A stretch of DNA of 64,000 bases from Martinezella lusitana. Its GTDB lineage: Bacteria; Pseudomonadota; Alphaproteobacteria; Rhizobiales; Rhizobiaceae. The notes under the pieces were generated by a model, which was given only the letters and a program-made list of their open reading frames with translations, ran no database searches and was not told the origin of the DNA. The translations under genes and the position numbers were made by a program. The stretch spans positions 43,901 to 107,900 of the forward strand of contig NZ_WUEY01000021.1 of NCBI RefSeq assembly GCF_010668395.1, written 5' to 3'. Positions within the stretch are counted from its first letter, which is position 1. Each line of letters starts with the position of its first letter. This document shows positions 8,502-18,053 of the stretch, one piece after another.

Positions 8502-8974
8502 CGAGCACTTCGTCCCGCCGAGGGACTCCCTGGTCAAAAGTGCAGCCGTCTGAGGCAAGGCCGATTTGAGGATGCCTTGGCACTGTCATGGTGCCGCCGA
8601 ACACGGTTCGGCCAGACGTGCCGACAATAGAGTTGCGGCCTTGATGACGAATTGAAGGCTTATCTAAAATTCTAACGAAGCATGACTTCTTCGGCCGCAT
8701 CGGGCTGTGATTCGCCAATCGCATACGATGTGAATGGCAGTCTTTTGCGAACCGATACGGGGCCGAGCCAATACCGGGCGCGATTTCGACCATGCTGATA
8801 CAGCCAAATTGCATATTGTCGTCGTCAAGCCGCCGCAACCTTGATGTCGCAAATGATCTGGATATTCTACCAGATTAAGTAGTACGCTTTCCGCATAGAA
8901 ATACCGTCACGGGATTCCTGGCCGCCCTCAGGCCGAAGAACCACCCGTAAGGAAACGATAAACAGGTAGTTGTC
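8502..8974. other. Intergenic region upstream of cyclopropane synthase gene
   Basis: About 470 bases between divergent genes. Open frames here are short, and none has a ribosome-binding site or recognisable product. It should hold the promoters of the CheW-like gene and of the synthase gene, but I cannot point to convincing -35/-10 pairs. One small hairpin (GGCAC/GTGCC) lies near 8580-8596. Confidence 0.5.
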
Positions 8975-10315
8975 ATGTTCCTAGAAGCAGCTCTTTCCCG
9001 CTTGATCAAAATCGGTACGCTCACGGTCACTTTTCCCGATGGTTCCACACGCAGTTTCGGTACGGGATCGGAACCGCGCGCGGCGATGAAGATAAAAACC
9101 GCGCGCGCAAAGCGCCGTCTGCTCTTCAATCCGGCTCTGGCGTTCGGCGAGGCCTATATGGACGGCGACCTCGTGCCGGTTTCCGGCGACCTCTTCCAGC
9201 TGATGGATTTTCTCGTCCTCAACATGATGGACGGCGGGAGCCATCCTTTCGAAAAGCTGATGGAAAAGATCCGCTGGCTCCGCCGAAACCTCGATCAGTT
9301 GAATTTCGCAGGCCGATCGAAGCGCAACGTTGCGCATCACTACGATCTTGACGCGCGCCTCTACTCGCTGATGCTGGATGAGGACCGTCAATATTCCTGC
9401 GCCTATTTTCCCGTCGGCGACGAGACGCTTGAGGAGGCGCAGCTGAAGAAGAAGCGGCATATCGCCTCGAAGCTGATGCTTGATCGCCCGGGACTCGAGG
9501 TCCTGGATATCGGCTGCGGATGGGGCGGCATGGCGCTTTATCTCGCCAGGGAGTTTGGAGCGCGGGTCACGGGCCTGACGCTTTCGGAAGAGCAATTGGC
9601 TGCTGCAAAGGTCCGCGCAAAGGAAGCCGGCCTGGAGCACCTGGTGACGTTCGAGCTGCTGGACTATCGCTCCTGGACGCGTCCGGTCGACCGCATCGTC
9701 TCGGTCGGAATGTTCGAGCATGTGGGCATCAATCACTATCGGACCTTCTTCGACAAGATCCGCTCCGTGCTCAAGGAGGATGGCGTGGCGCTTATCCATG
9801 CGATCGGCCGGGCCGACGGCCCGGGCAGCACCAATCCGTGGATCGCCAAATACATCTTCCCTGGCGGCTATTCGCCGGCGACATCCGAGGTCCTGTCCGT
9901 GGTCGAGAAGTCCGGCCTTTGGGCGACCGACATCGAAATCCTGCGCCTTCACTATGCCAAGACGCTGGAGCAGTGGCGCGAGCGCTTCATGAAGAACAGG
10001 AGCACTCTGGCCAAGCTTTACGACGAGCGTTTCTGCCGGATGTTCGAATTCTACCTGATCGGATCTGAACTCGCCTTCCGTCGCATGGGTCACATGAACT
10101 GGCAATTGCAGCTGACGAAGAACGTCTCGGCTCTTCCGCTGGCGCGTGACTACATGGTCGATATCGAGCGGGCGCGGGCTGCCGTGGCCGAGCAAGGCCG
10201 GGCGGAACCGATCGAAGCCGCGAGCGCGCGGGCAAGACGGGATCTGACCGTGCATGACGAGCGCAAATCCCGTCAGCAAAACCAATCCGGCGCCGAATCC
10301 TCCTGCAACATTTGA
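8975..10315 (+). CDS. cfa: Cyclopropane-fatty-acyl-phospholipid synthase
   Basis: SAM-dependent enzyme of 446 residues that adds a methylene bridge to unsaturated acyl chains of membrane phospholipids, usually in stationary phase or acid stress. The N-terminal lipid-binding part (residues 1-110) is followed by NVAHHYDLDARLYSLMLD, the SAM site VLDIGCGWGG at 176-184, MFEHVGINHY, and the C-terminal IFPGGYSP and HYAKTLEQWRERF motifs of the family. A hydrophilic tail of about 35 residues extends past the conserved region. The ATG has a modest AGG site eight bases upstream. Transcription ends at the long hairpin 10325-10379. Confidence 0.93.
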   Translation: MFLEAALSRLIKIGTLTVTFPDGSTRSFGTGSEPRAAMKIKTARAKRRLLFNPALAFGEAYMDGDLVPVSGDLFQLMDFLVLNMMDGGSHPFEKLMEKIRWLRRNLDQLNFAGRSKRNVAHHYDLDARLYSLMLDEDRQYSCAYFPVGDETLEEAQLKKKRHIASKLMLDRPGLEVLDIGCGWGGMALYLAREFGARVTGLTLSEEQLAAAKVRAKEAGLEHLVTFELLDYRSWTRPVDRIVSVGMFEHVGINHYRTFFDKIRSVLKEDGVALIHAIGRADGPGSTNPWIAKYIFPGGYSPATSEVLSVVEKSGLWATDIEILRLHYAKTLEQWRERFMKNRSTLAKLYDERFCRMFEFYLIGSELAFRRMGHMNWQLQLTKNVSALPLARDYMVDIERARAAVAEQGRAEPIEAASARARRDLTVHDERKSRQQNQSGAESSCNI

Positions 10316-10324
10316 GGACGGCTT

Positions 10325-10379
10325 GCGCTATCGGCTGGCGTCGGTCCCGCTGTTCGGGATTGACGCCAGCCGATAGCGC
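10325..10379. terminator. Long nested hairpin between convergent cfa and benD
   Basis: Perfect 18-bp arms GCGCTATCGGCTGGCGTC (10325-10342) and its reverse complement (10362-10379) enclose a second 5-bp stem TCCCG/CGGGA with a CTGTT loop. It sits 9 bases after the cfa stop and 10 bases before the end of benD on the other strand, so a bidirectional terminator is the simplest reading. Both strands lack a long T tract. Confidence 0.75.
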
Positions 10380-10389
10380 GAACGCATAA

Positions 10390-11171
<782 letters not shown>

Positions 11172-11175
<4 letters not shown>

Positions 11176-12197
11176 GCGGCTTCCTTTGCCGAAGCGTTGG
11201 GCGTGAACTTTTCGTAGTGGAAGCTGTTGGGCACAACGCCGCTCTCGTCGAAATGGTTGCGAACCGCGTCGACCATCGGCGGCGGACCGCACAGATAGAC
11301 GTCGATATCGCCGCCATGAAGCATCTCTGCCGGCATGTGCTGGGTGACCCAGCCCTTGCGCGGATGGCTGGAAGACTCCTCGGCGACGACCGTGCTGTAG
11401 GTGAAGTTCGCCAGTCGCTTCGTGTAAGCCTCGATCTGGTCGACGAGCACCAGGTCCAGGTCCCGGGTCACGCCGTAGATGAGATGGATCTGCTGCTGCG
11501 AGTTTTCGCGCGCCAGCGCCTCCAGCATCGACAGGAATGGCGCGAGACCGGTTCCGCCCGCAAGCATCAGCAAGGGGCGCCGGACGTCGCGCAGATAGAA
11601 GCTGCCCATGGGGCCTATGATATCGAGCTTTTCGCCGGTTTGCGCCTGGGCGAGCCAGCTGCTCATCACGCCGCCGGGGATCTTCTTGATGAGGAAGCCG
11701 ATGCGCCGCTCGCCGGGTGCGCTGCTGAAGGAATAGGAACGATGCAGCCCGCTGCCGGGTACATCGATATTGACATACTGGCCGGGCAGGAAAACGGGGG
11801 AGACGCCATCGACTTCCAGCTCCAGCACGATGGCGGCATCGTTATGCGGCGTGATCTGCACGACTGTCGCGGCAAATTTCTGTTGTCCGGTCTTGCAGGC
11901 CGTCGATGTCGTCGGAACCGCGATGACGCAGTCGGAGGACGGCTTCATCTGGCAGGTCAGGACTAGCCCGCTTTTTGCTTCATCGGCGGTCAGGGCGTCA
12001 TCGATATAGTCGTCGCCGAGATCGTAGCTGCCGCTTTCGGCGCGGCATTTGCAGGTGCCGCACACGCCGTCGGAACAGTCCATCGGCAGGTTGATCTTGT
12101 TGCGGAAGGCGGCATCGAGAACCTTTTCGTCTTCCTTGCATTCGACGAAGCGGGTCACGCCGTCCTCGAAGTTCAAAGCGATGTTGTAGCTGGTCAT
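11172..12197 (-). CDS. benC: Benzoate 1,2-dioxygenase electron-transfer component
   Basis: Reductase of 341 residues that passes electrons from NADH via FAD and a plant-type 2Fe-2S cluster to the BenAB oxygenase. The N-terminal ferredoxin domain has cysteines 41, 46 and 49 (CSDGVCGTC) and Cys82. The FAD-binding domain has LHRSYSFSSAPG, and the NADH domain has LLMLAGGTGLAPFLSML and VYLCGPPPMVDAV. GGAGGG precedes ATG 12197 at good spacing. It lies 42 bases downstream of benB. Confidence 0.95.
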
Positions 12198-12239
12198 GCA
12201 ACCCTCCTCGTCCGTTCCCATGCCGTCAGGAGACGTCTG

Positions 12240-12728
12240 TCAGATGTGATAGACGTCGATGACCTGACGGATGTAGTCGTTCTTGAGCACGATCTTCTTG
12301 GCTGAGATCAGCAGTTGATCGCCGCTCCTGCGCAGGGTGACGAACATGGTTCCGAAGAACTGATCCGTGACCTTGTAGCGGTGGTTCAGCGTGTGGAAGT
12401 TGTAGCGAATGTCGACTTCCGCATCGCGGCGAGCCAGCAGCTCGATATTGTTGACGTTGTGGCTCGTCCGCGGCTCCGGCGTCGATGCGCCGGAGCGTTC
12501 GGTCTTGATGCGGAACACCCGGTCTTCCAGGCCGTCGCGGCTGGGATAGAAGATCAGGGATATCTGCGCATGCGGATCCTCTGTCAGCTGGTCGTCATCG
12601 TCCCAGGCCGGCATCCAGTAGGTTACATCCGGCGCATAACAAGTGAGCCATTCATCCCATTCGCGGTCATCGAGCAGGCGCGCCTCGCGATAGAGGAAGG
12701 CGCGAATCTCGTCGTCGGAAATGCTCAT
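12240..12728 (-). CDS. benB: Benzoate 1,2-dioxygenase small (beta) subunit
   Basis: Structural beta subunit of 162 residues with the NTF2-like fold of ring-hydroxylating dioxygenases: FLYREARLLDDREWDEWLTCYAPDVTYWMPAW at the N-terminus, then SHNVNNIEL and FHTLNHRYK. Length is the family norm. The ATG overlaps the benA stop by four bases. Confidence 0.95.
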   Translation of the reverse strand: MSISDDEIRAFLYREARLLDDREWDEWLTCYAPDVTYWMPAWDDDDQLTEDPHAQISLIFYPSRDGLEDRVFRIKTERSGASTPEPRTSHNVNNIELLARRDAEVDIRYNFHTLNHRYKVTDQFFGTMFVTLRRSGDQLLISAKKIVLKNDYIRQVIDVYHI

Positions 12729-14083
12729 GACAGAACACCCTCCTTTTCGGCGGCGAGCGCCTCCCGCATCACCTTCGCCCAATATTCGTGCTGGCGGACG
12801 AACAATCCCTCGTCCTCGCTGCGCTCGCCCGATAGCAGCGGCTCGAGGCCCATCCTCCTGGCGTTTTCGTCGGGGCCGTCGATCCAGAGCGGCGCACCGC
12901 GCGACAGATCGTTCCAGAGCGCTGTCGTTCCGGCATAGCCGGCCTGGCAGGCGCGAAACTCCTCGAGGTCATCGGCCGTGCCCATGCCGGATACGTTGAA
13001 AAAATCCTCATATTGCCGGATACGGAGGGCTCGATCCGCTTCGCTTTCGCCCTTCGGCGCGAAGCAGAAGATGCTGATTTCGGTCTTGTCGACGCTGATG
13101 GGACGGGTGACGCGGATCTGCGTGCTGAACTGATCCATCAGGAACACGTTCGGATAGAGACAGAGGTTGCGGGTCTGGTTGATGATGAAATCCGCCTTGT
13201 CGGAGCCGACGCGGGCCTCGATCTCGTCGCGGCGATTGTAGACCGGCCTGACTTCCGGGTTCATTGCCCGCGTCCACAACAGGATGTGGCCGTTTTCGAA
13301 ACCGTAGACGCCGGCGATGGACTTGCTCCAGCCGTTGGCATCGACCGCCTTCGTACCGTCCTCGTTGCGCCGGCCCATGGTCGCGGCATAATTCCAATGG
13401 ACGGAGCTGACATGATAGCCGTCGCAGCCGTTCTCCATCTGGAGTTTCCAGTTTCCGTCGTAGATGTAGGACGAGTTGCCGCGCAGCACTTCCAGGCCTT
13501 CAGGCGCCTGATCGACGATCTGGTCGACGATGATTTTCGCTTCGCCGAGATAATCCTCGAGGGAGGCGACGTCTTCGTTCAGGCTGCCGAAGAGAAAGCC
13601 GCGGTAGCTCTGGAAGCGCGGCACCCGTTTGAGATCGTGCGAGCCGTTCTGGGCAAACTGCTGGGGATACTGGGTGGTCTTCTCGTCCTTGACCTTCAGC
13701 AGCTTGCCGGTGTTGGAGAAGGTCCAGCCGTGGAAGGGGCAGGTGAAGCTGCCCTTGTTGCCGTGCTTGCGCCGGCACAGCATGGCGCCGCGATGGGCGC
13801 AGGCATTGATGACCGCATGCAATTCTCCCGTCTTGTCGCGGGTGATGACCACGGGCTGGCGGCCGATATAGGTCGTGTAATAGTCGTTTTTGTCCGGAAT
13901 CTGGCTTTCATGCGCCAGGTAGACCCAGTTGCTCTCGAAGATATGCTTCATCTCCAGCTCGAACAGGTCTTCATCGGTGAAGATGTCGCGGCGACAACGG
14001 AATATGCCGGCCTCCTTGTCATCCTGTACCGCAGTCGTCAGCAGATGATCGAGGTCTCGGGCCTTATCTATGATCGCGGACAT
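12725..14083 (-). CDS. benA: Benzoate 1,2-dioxygenase large (alpha) subunit
   Basis: Catalytic subunit of 452 residues that dihydroxylates benzoate to the cis-diol. The Rieske cluster ligands are Cys95, His97 (CAHRG) and Cys115, His118 (CPFHGW). The mononuclear iron site is in the NGCDGYHVSSVHW segment (two His). BenA is preferred over toluate XylX because the other genes of the unit feed the catechol ortho pathway, but a broader substrate range cannot be excluded. GGGAGAG precedes the ATG. Confidence 0.95.
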   Translation of the reverse strand: MSAIIDKARDLDHLLTTAVQDDKEAGIFRCRRDIFTDEDLFELEMKHIFESNWVYLAHESQIPDKNDYYTTYIGRQPVVITRDKTGELHAVINACAHRGAMLCRRKHGNKGSFTCPFHGWTFSNTGKLLKVKDEKTTQYPQQFAQNGSHDLKRVPRFQSYRGFLFGSLNEDVASLEDYLGEAKIIVDQIVDQAPEGLEVLRGNSSYIYDGNWKLQMENGCDGYHVSSVHWNYAATMGRRNEDGTKAVDANGWSKSIAGVYGFENGHILLWTRAMNPEVRPVYNRRDEIEARVGSDKADFIINQTRNLCLYPNVFLMDQFSTQIRVTRPISVDKTEISIFCFAPKGESEADRALRIRQYEDFFNVSGMGTADDLEEFRACQAGYAGTTALWNDLSRGAPLWIDGPDENARRMGLEPLLSGERSEDEGLFVRQHEYWAKVMREALAAEKEGVLS

Positions 14084-14154
14084 GGTTTCTCTCCCGCTGC
14101 GGCGCCTCGGCGCAGCACAGCAACAATGTCGATGATGAAGGGTGATGAAGAAGG

Positions 14155-14177
14155 GGCGGTGGCCCCAGGGGCCACCG
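14155..14177 (-). terminator. Hairpin between catA and benA
   Basis: Perfect GCGGTGGCC/GGCCACCGC stem with a CCAGG loop lies just after the catA stop and before benA. It could attenuate transcription from cat into ben, or stabilise the catBCA transcript end. There is no strong T tract, so read-through is expected. Confidence 0.5.
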
Positions 14178-14187
14178 CGTCAATCGG

Positions 14188-15126
14188 TTACGCCGCCGCG
14201 CGCTTGCGCTGCTCGTTGACCTGATTGTCCACGCCGTTGACGAGGGCAGTGAGATGGAAGTCGAACTCGATCTCTGCAAACGGGCCGCTGAGATTGTTGG
14301 CCTTGATGCTGGCTTCGTCGCTCCGTTCCGTCACAGCCGGAACCAGGCCGTCCCGCGTGGCATAGGCGAAATCGTCGTTCACAAGCGGATCGCCGGCGAT
14401 GTTGATCTGGGTCGTCAGCTTGCGATGATCGTCGGCGCCGATGAAGAAATGGATGTGAGCCGGGCGCTGGCCATGGCGGCCGAGGGCCGACAGGAGTTGT
14501 TCGGTCGGGCTGCCTGGAGGAACGCCATAGCCATGCGGCACGATGCTCTGGAACTTGTAACAGCCGTCGGCATCGGCGATGATCGTGCGGCGCATGTTGA
14601 ACGGCGCCTGTTTCCCGGTGGGATCGAAATGGGAGTAAAACCCGCGCGTATCACAGTGCCAGACCTCGACGGATGCGCCGGGCAGCGGCTTGCCCCCGGC
14701 CCCATAGACGGTGCCATGCATGATGAGCGTATGACCGTTGGCATCGGTGCCGTCGTCGAGACGGGCAAAGCCCTGCGATACCGGCGCGCCGGCCACATAG
14801 AGCGGCCCCTCGATCGTGCGCGGTGTCTCGTTCTTGATGCCGAGCGCATCATCGATGGCATCGAGGCGTTCGTCGATAAAATGGTCGAGCCCAAGGCCGG
14901 GCGAGATGAGGCCCGCCTGCCCGGCGGCGCCGATTTCATTGAGCCACGCAATGGCAGTCCAGTATTCGTCGGGGGTAATGTCGAGGTCGTCGATGGCCTT
15001 GAACAGGTCGGACATCAGCCGATGGATAACCTGTTTGACGCGGGGATTGCCGCCATTGTTGGTCAGGCCGCTCAGAACTTTCAGGAAATCCTGCACGTCG
15101 GGTCTGTCAAAAATCCTCACACTCAT
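14188..15126 (-). CDS. catA: Catechol 1,2-dioxygenase
   Basis: Non-haem Fe(III) intradiol enzyme of 312 residues that opens catechol to cis,cis-muconate. The four iron ligands are visible: Tyr164 (GFYSHFD), Tyr200 (HGYGVP), His224 and His226 (RPAHIHF). The N-terminal dimerisation helices are present and the length is typical. A GAGGAGG site precedes the ATG. It sits between catC and benA in one minus-strand unit. Confidence 0.96.
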   Translation of the reverse strand: MSVRIFDRPDVQDFLKVLSGLTNNGGNPRVKQVIHRLMSDLFKAIDDLDITPDEYWTAIAWLNEIGAAGQAGLISPGLGLDHFIDERLDAIDDALGIKNETPRTIEGPLYVAGAPVSQGFARLDDGTDANGHTLIMHGTVYGAGGKPLPGASVEVWHCDTRGFYSHFDPTGKQAPFNMRRTIIADADGCYKFQSIVPHGYGVPPGSPTEQLLSALGRHGQRPAHIHFFIGADDHRKLTTQINIAGDPLVNDDFAYATRDGLVPAVTERSDEASIKANNLSGPFAEIEFDFHLTALVNGVDNQVNEQRKRAAA

Positions 15127-15210
15127 GTCTTATTCCTCCTCTTTTCCGGTTGTTGCGAACATCGTTTCGAAAACCCGGCCAGCGGCAAGGTCCTCTTCCA
15201 CGCCGTCGCC

Positions 15211-15501
15211 TCAGGTGTCGTCGTCGCGGATCGACGACGGATGCCGCAAAAGCGGCGTGACTTTGATGGTCATGAACTTGAACAGCGGCAGTCCCGTCAG
15301 GATCGCATGCAGCTCTTCGTTGTCCTTCACGTCGAAAATGCTGTAGTTCGCGTACTCGCCGGCAATTCTCCAGATATGCCGCCATTTTCCGCTGCGCTGC
15401 AGCTCCTGCGAATAGGCCTTCTCTCGGGCGATGATCTCGCCCGCTTCCGCCTGAGGCAGATCCCGGGGAATGTTGACGTCCATTCGCACATGAAAAAGCA
15501 T
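15211..15501 (-). CDS. catC: Muconolactone delta-isomerase
   Basis: Small enzyme of 96 residues that converts muconolactone to beta-ketoadipate enol-lactone. The N-terminal MLFHVRMDVNIPRDLP and the middle WRIAGEYANYSIFDV are family signatures, and the length is exact for CatC. GGAG lies before ATG 15501, 11 bases after the catB stop. Confidence 0.95.
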   Translation of the reverse strand: MLFHVRMDVNIPRDLPQAEAGEIIAREKAYSQELQRSGKWRHIWRIAGEYANYSIFDVKDNEELHAILTGLPLFKFMTIKVTPLLRHPSSIRDDDT

Positions 15502-15512
15502 ATTCTACTCCT

Positions 15513-16694
15513 CTACCTGGCGGCGCTCACGGTTTTGCGCGGTCCGTCGCGCAGGAAGAATTTCACCCGATCATCGTCCAGTGCGATGCCGAGGCCGGGC
15601 CCTTCGGGAACGGCCAGCTCGAAGTCGCCATACTCCAACGGCGTTGCGAGGATTTCCTCGGTCAGCAGCAACGGGCCGAAGAGCTCCGTTCCCCATTGCA
15701 GGTTGGCGAAGGTGGAAAAGGCGTGGGCGGATGCGGCGGTGCCGACGGCACCTTCGAGCATGGTGCCGCCATAGAGCTCGATCCCGGCTGCATCGGCGAT
15801 TGCCGCGACGCGCTGCGCGTTGAAGAGACCGCCGCTCTGCTCGATCTTGATTGCGAAGACATCCGCGCCGCTGACCTTCGCAAGCTCGAAGGCGGTCTCC
15901 GGGCCTTGCAGGGATTCATCGGCCATGAGGGCGATGGGGAAGCGACGCACGAGCCGCGTCAGCGCCGCCGCCGAAGCGACGGGCTGTTCCACCAGCTCGC
16001 AGCCCGCATCGGCGAGCGCCGCCATGCCGTAGGCTGCTTCCGTTTCGCTCCAGGCCATGTTGACATCGACGCGAACCGCGCCGCGGTCGCCGAGCGCGCG
16101 TTTGATGGCGGCGACATGCGCGATGTCCTCGCGCGGCGCCCTGGCGCCGATCTTCAGTTTGAAGATCCTGTGGCGGCGAAGGTCGAGCATCTTCTCGGCT
16201 TCGGCGATGTCCGTCGCCGTGTCGCCGGAGGCCAGCGTCCATGCCACGGACAGGCGGCTGCGCACCCGCCCTCCCAACAGTTCGCTGACGGGCAGGCCGA
16301 GACGCTTGCCATGTGCATCGAGCAATGCCGTCTCGATGGCGCATTTAGCGAAGCGGTTTTCCTTGATCCTCTTGCCGATGCGCGCCATCAGGATCTGGAT
16401 GCGGGTTGCATCCTGTCCGACCATCGCCGGCTGGAAATAGGTGTCTATCGCAAGCTTCATGCCCTCCGGGCTTTCTGCGCCATAGGAAAGGCCGCCGATC
16501 GTCGTTCCCTCGCCGATGCCGACAATGCCGTCGCTGCAGTGAACCTTGACCAGCATCAGGGTCTGGCCGTTCATCGTCGCGACGGAGAGCTTGTGCGGGC
16601 GGATAGTCGGCACGTCGATCAGCAGCGTTTCCACCCGTTCGATAACGGGGGCGGTCGTTGCGTTCGGCGCAAGGGGTACAAAGGTCGTGTTCAT
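15513..16694 (-). CDS. catB: Muconate cycloisomerase
   Basis: Enolase-superfamily enzyme of 393 residues that cyclises cis,cis-muconate to muconolactone. The catalytic KxK motif is at residues 179-181 (FKLKIG). The metal ligands are in RVDVNMAW, LVEQPV and LMADESL. I chose ATG 16694, the first ATG that leaves the regulatory site at 16752-16766 outside the gene; the open frame runs further but into the promoter. First gene of the catBCA-benABCD unit, divergent from catR. Confidence 0.94.
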   Translation of the reverse strand: MNTTFVPLAPNATTAPVIERVETLLIDVPTIRPHKLSVATMNGQTLMLVKVHCSDGIVGIGEGTTIGGLSYGAESPEGMKLAIDTYFQPAMVGQDATRIQILMARIGKRIKENRFAKCAIETALLDAHGKRLGLPVSELLGGRVRSRLSVAWTLASGDTATDIAEAEKMLDLRRHRIFKLKIGARAPREDIAHVAAIKRALGDRGAVRVDVNMAWSETEAAYGMAALADAGCELVEQPVASAAALTRLVRRFPIALMADESLQGPETAFELAKVSGADVFAIKIEQSGGLFNAQRVAAIADAAGIELYGGTMLEGAVGTAASAHAFSTFANLQWGTELFGPLLLTEEILATPLEYGDFELAVPEGPGLGIALDDDRVKFFLRDGPRKTVSAAR

Positions 16695-16739
16695 GACTGA
16701 ACTCTGCGCCGGGCAGGCGGCATACGTCCAACACCATTT

Positions 16740-16766
16740 GTATCTCAAACGATACCTTTAAGGTAT
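16740..16766. promoter_or_regulatory. CatR operator in the catB-catR divergent promoter
   Basis: ATACCTTTAAGGTAT at 16752-16766 is a perfect 15-bp palindrome. It contains the LysR box T-N11-A and fits ATAC-N7-GTAT, the consensus known for the muconate-responsive regulators BenM/CatM. A second overlapping inverted repeat, GTATC-N6-GATAC (16740-16755), could be the weaker activation site. Position between two divergent genes supports control of catB and autoregulation of catR. Confidence 0.8.
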
Positions 16767-16861
16767 GATAAGGAGAAAAATGGTAATATCTATAGACTTA
16801 TCGCATCGCAGCATATCGAATGACGACGTTGAATGGCGTGCCAACCGGTAGGATATGGAGA

Positions 16862-17803
16862 ATGGATCTTCGTCAGCTTCGCTATTTCGTGGCGGTCGCC
16901 CAGGAGCGAAATTTTACGCGTGCTGCCGAATTGCTGCATATCGCGCAGCCGCCTCTGAGCCGGCAGATCCAGCTCCTGGAGGAGGAGTTGGGAGTATCGC
17001 TGCTCATTCGCAAAAGCCGCCCCGTGCGTCTCACCGATGCCGGCCGGCTCTTCTACGAGCAGGCGCTGCAGGTTCTCGGCCGCGTCGAGCAGATGCGGGA
17101 TGCGACGCGCCGTATCGGCCTCAATCAGAACAGCGTCTTCTCCATCGGTTTCGTCGCATCGACGCTCTACGGCGGACTTCCCTCGCTGGTCCGCAAGATG
17201 CGCCAGCATGCGCCCGAGCTGGATATCCAGCTGCTGGAACTGGTGTCGGTCCAGCAAATTCCCGCACTCAAGGAGGGGCGCATAGATGTCGGCTTCGGCC
17301 GGCTACGCCATAGTGATCCCAATGTGGTGGGGACTGTCCTGCGCGAGGAGCGCCTCGTGGCCGCCGTGCCCATGGGGACGGCACTTGCAGGGGCTTCCAC
17401 CCCGTTGTCGGTGAAGAGTCTGCGCGGGCAGAAGCTGATCGTCTATCCGAAGGAGCCGCGGCCAAGCTATGCCGATCAGGTCTTGGGGCTGCTGCAGCGC
17501 CATGATGTTCGCCCGGCGGAAGTGCATGAGGTGCGGGAAATCCAGACCGCCCTCGGCCTGGTGGCTGCCGATGCCGGGGTATGCGTCATCCCTTCATCCG
17601 CGCGGCAGATGCGGTCCGATGTGCACTATCGGCTGATCGAGGAGGAGGCGATGACATCTCCGGTGATCCTCAACCATCGCGTCGGCGACAATTCCGTCTA
17701 TATCGATCTCATCAAACGGCTGATTGAGGAAATGTACCGGGAAAACCCGCCATGGCTGGACATGGAACACAATGTCTTGCCCGGCCACTCGTTCGACAGC
17801 TAG
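16862..17803 (+). CDS. catR: LysR-family regulator of the cat/ben operon
   Basis: DNA-binding regulator of 313 residues. The helix-turn-helix is at the N-terminus (MDLRQLRYFVAVAQERNFTRAAELLHIAQPPLSRQIQLLEEELG), followed by a periplasmic-binding-like effector domain starting near IGFVASTLYGGLPSLVR. Sequence and position match CatR/BenM regulators, which bind cis,cis-muconate (and benzoate for BenM). ATG 16862 is chosen over TTG/ATG codons further upstream because the domain begins there. The divergent palindrome at 16752-16766 is its expected binding site. Confidence 0.9.
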   Translation: MDLRQLRYFVAVAQERNFTRAAELLHIAQPPLSRQIQLLEEELGVSLLIRKSRPVRLTDAGRLFYEQALQVLGRVEQMRDATRRIGLNQNSVFSIGFVASTLYGGLPSLVRKMRQHAPELDIQLLELVSVQQIPALKEGRIDVGFGRLRHSDPNVVGTVLREERLVAAVPMGTALAGASTPLSVKSLRGQKLIVYPKEPRPSYADQVLGLLQRHDVRPAEVHEVREIQTALGLVAADAGVCVIPSSARQMRSDVHYRLIEEEAMTSPVILNHRVGDNSVYIDLIKRLIEEMYRENPPWLDMEHNVLPGHSFDS

Positions 17804-18053
17804 GCGGCGCCCGTCGCGGGTAAGACTGCGAATTGTCGTTACGAGGCCGGAGATGGTGGTGGAAACGCAAAATCTCTGTGGGTTCAGGCCCGGCTCGGCC
17901 AAGAGGCCGCTCGGTCATGATGTCAGCAAACTTGCCATCATGGCGCGCAACTGGCTATGAGCTTATCACCACATAATGATTAGACATGTTTCATTTTTTG
18001 TCCTTCATCGGCCGAAGATGGGACACGGATTTGCGAGGCTCGTTAGGATAGGA

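Noticed and set aside
13013..14224. 403-codon plus-strand frame antisense to benA
   Set aside because: It is the complement shadow of a strongly supported Rieske oxygenase gene and has no recognisable domain.
14254..15774. 506-codon plus-strand frame antisense to catA, catC and catB
   Set aside because: Long open frames opposite high-GC genes are expected; the minus-strand genes carry all catalytic residues.
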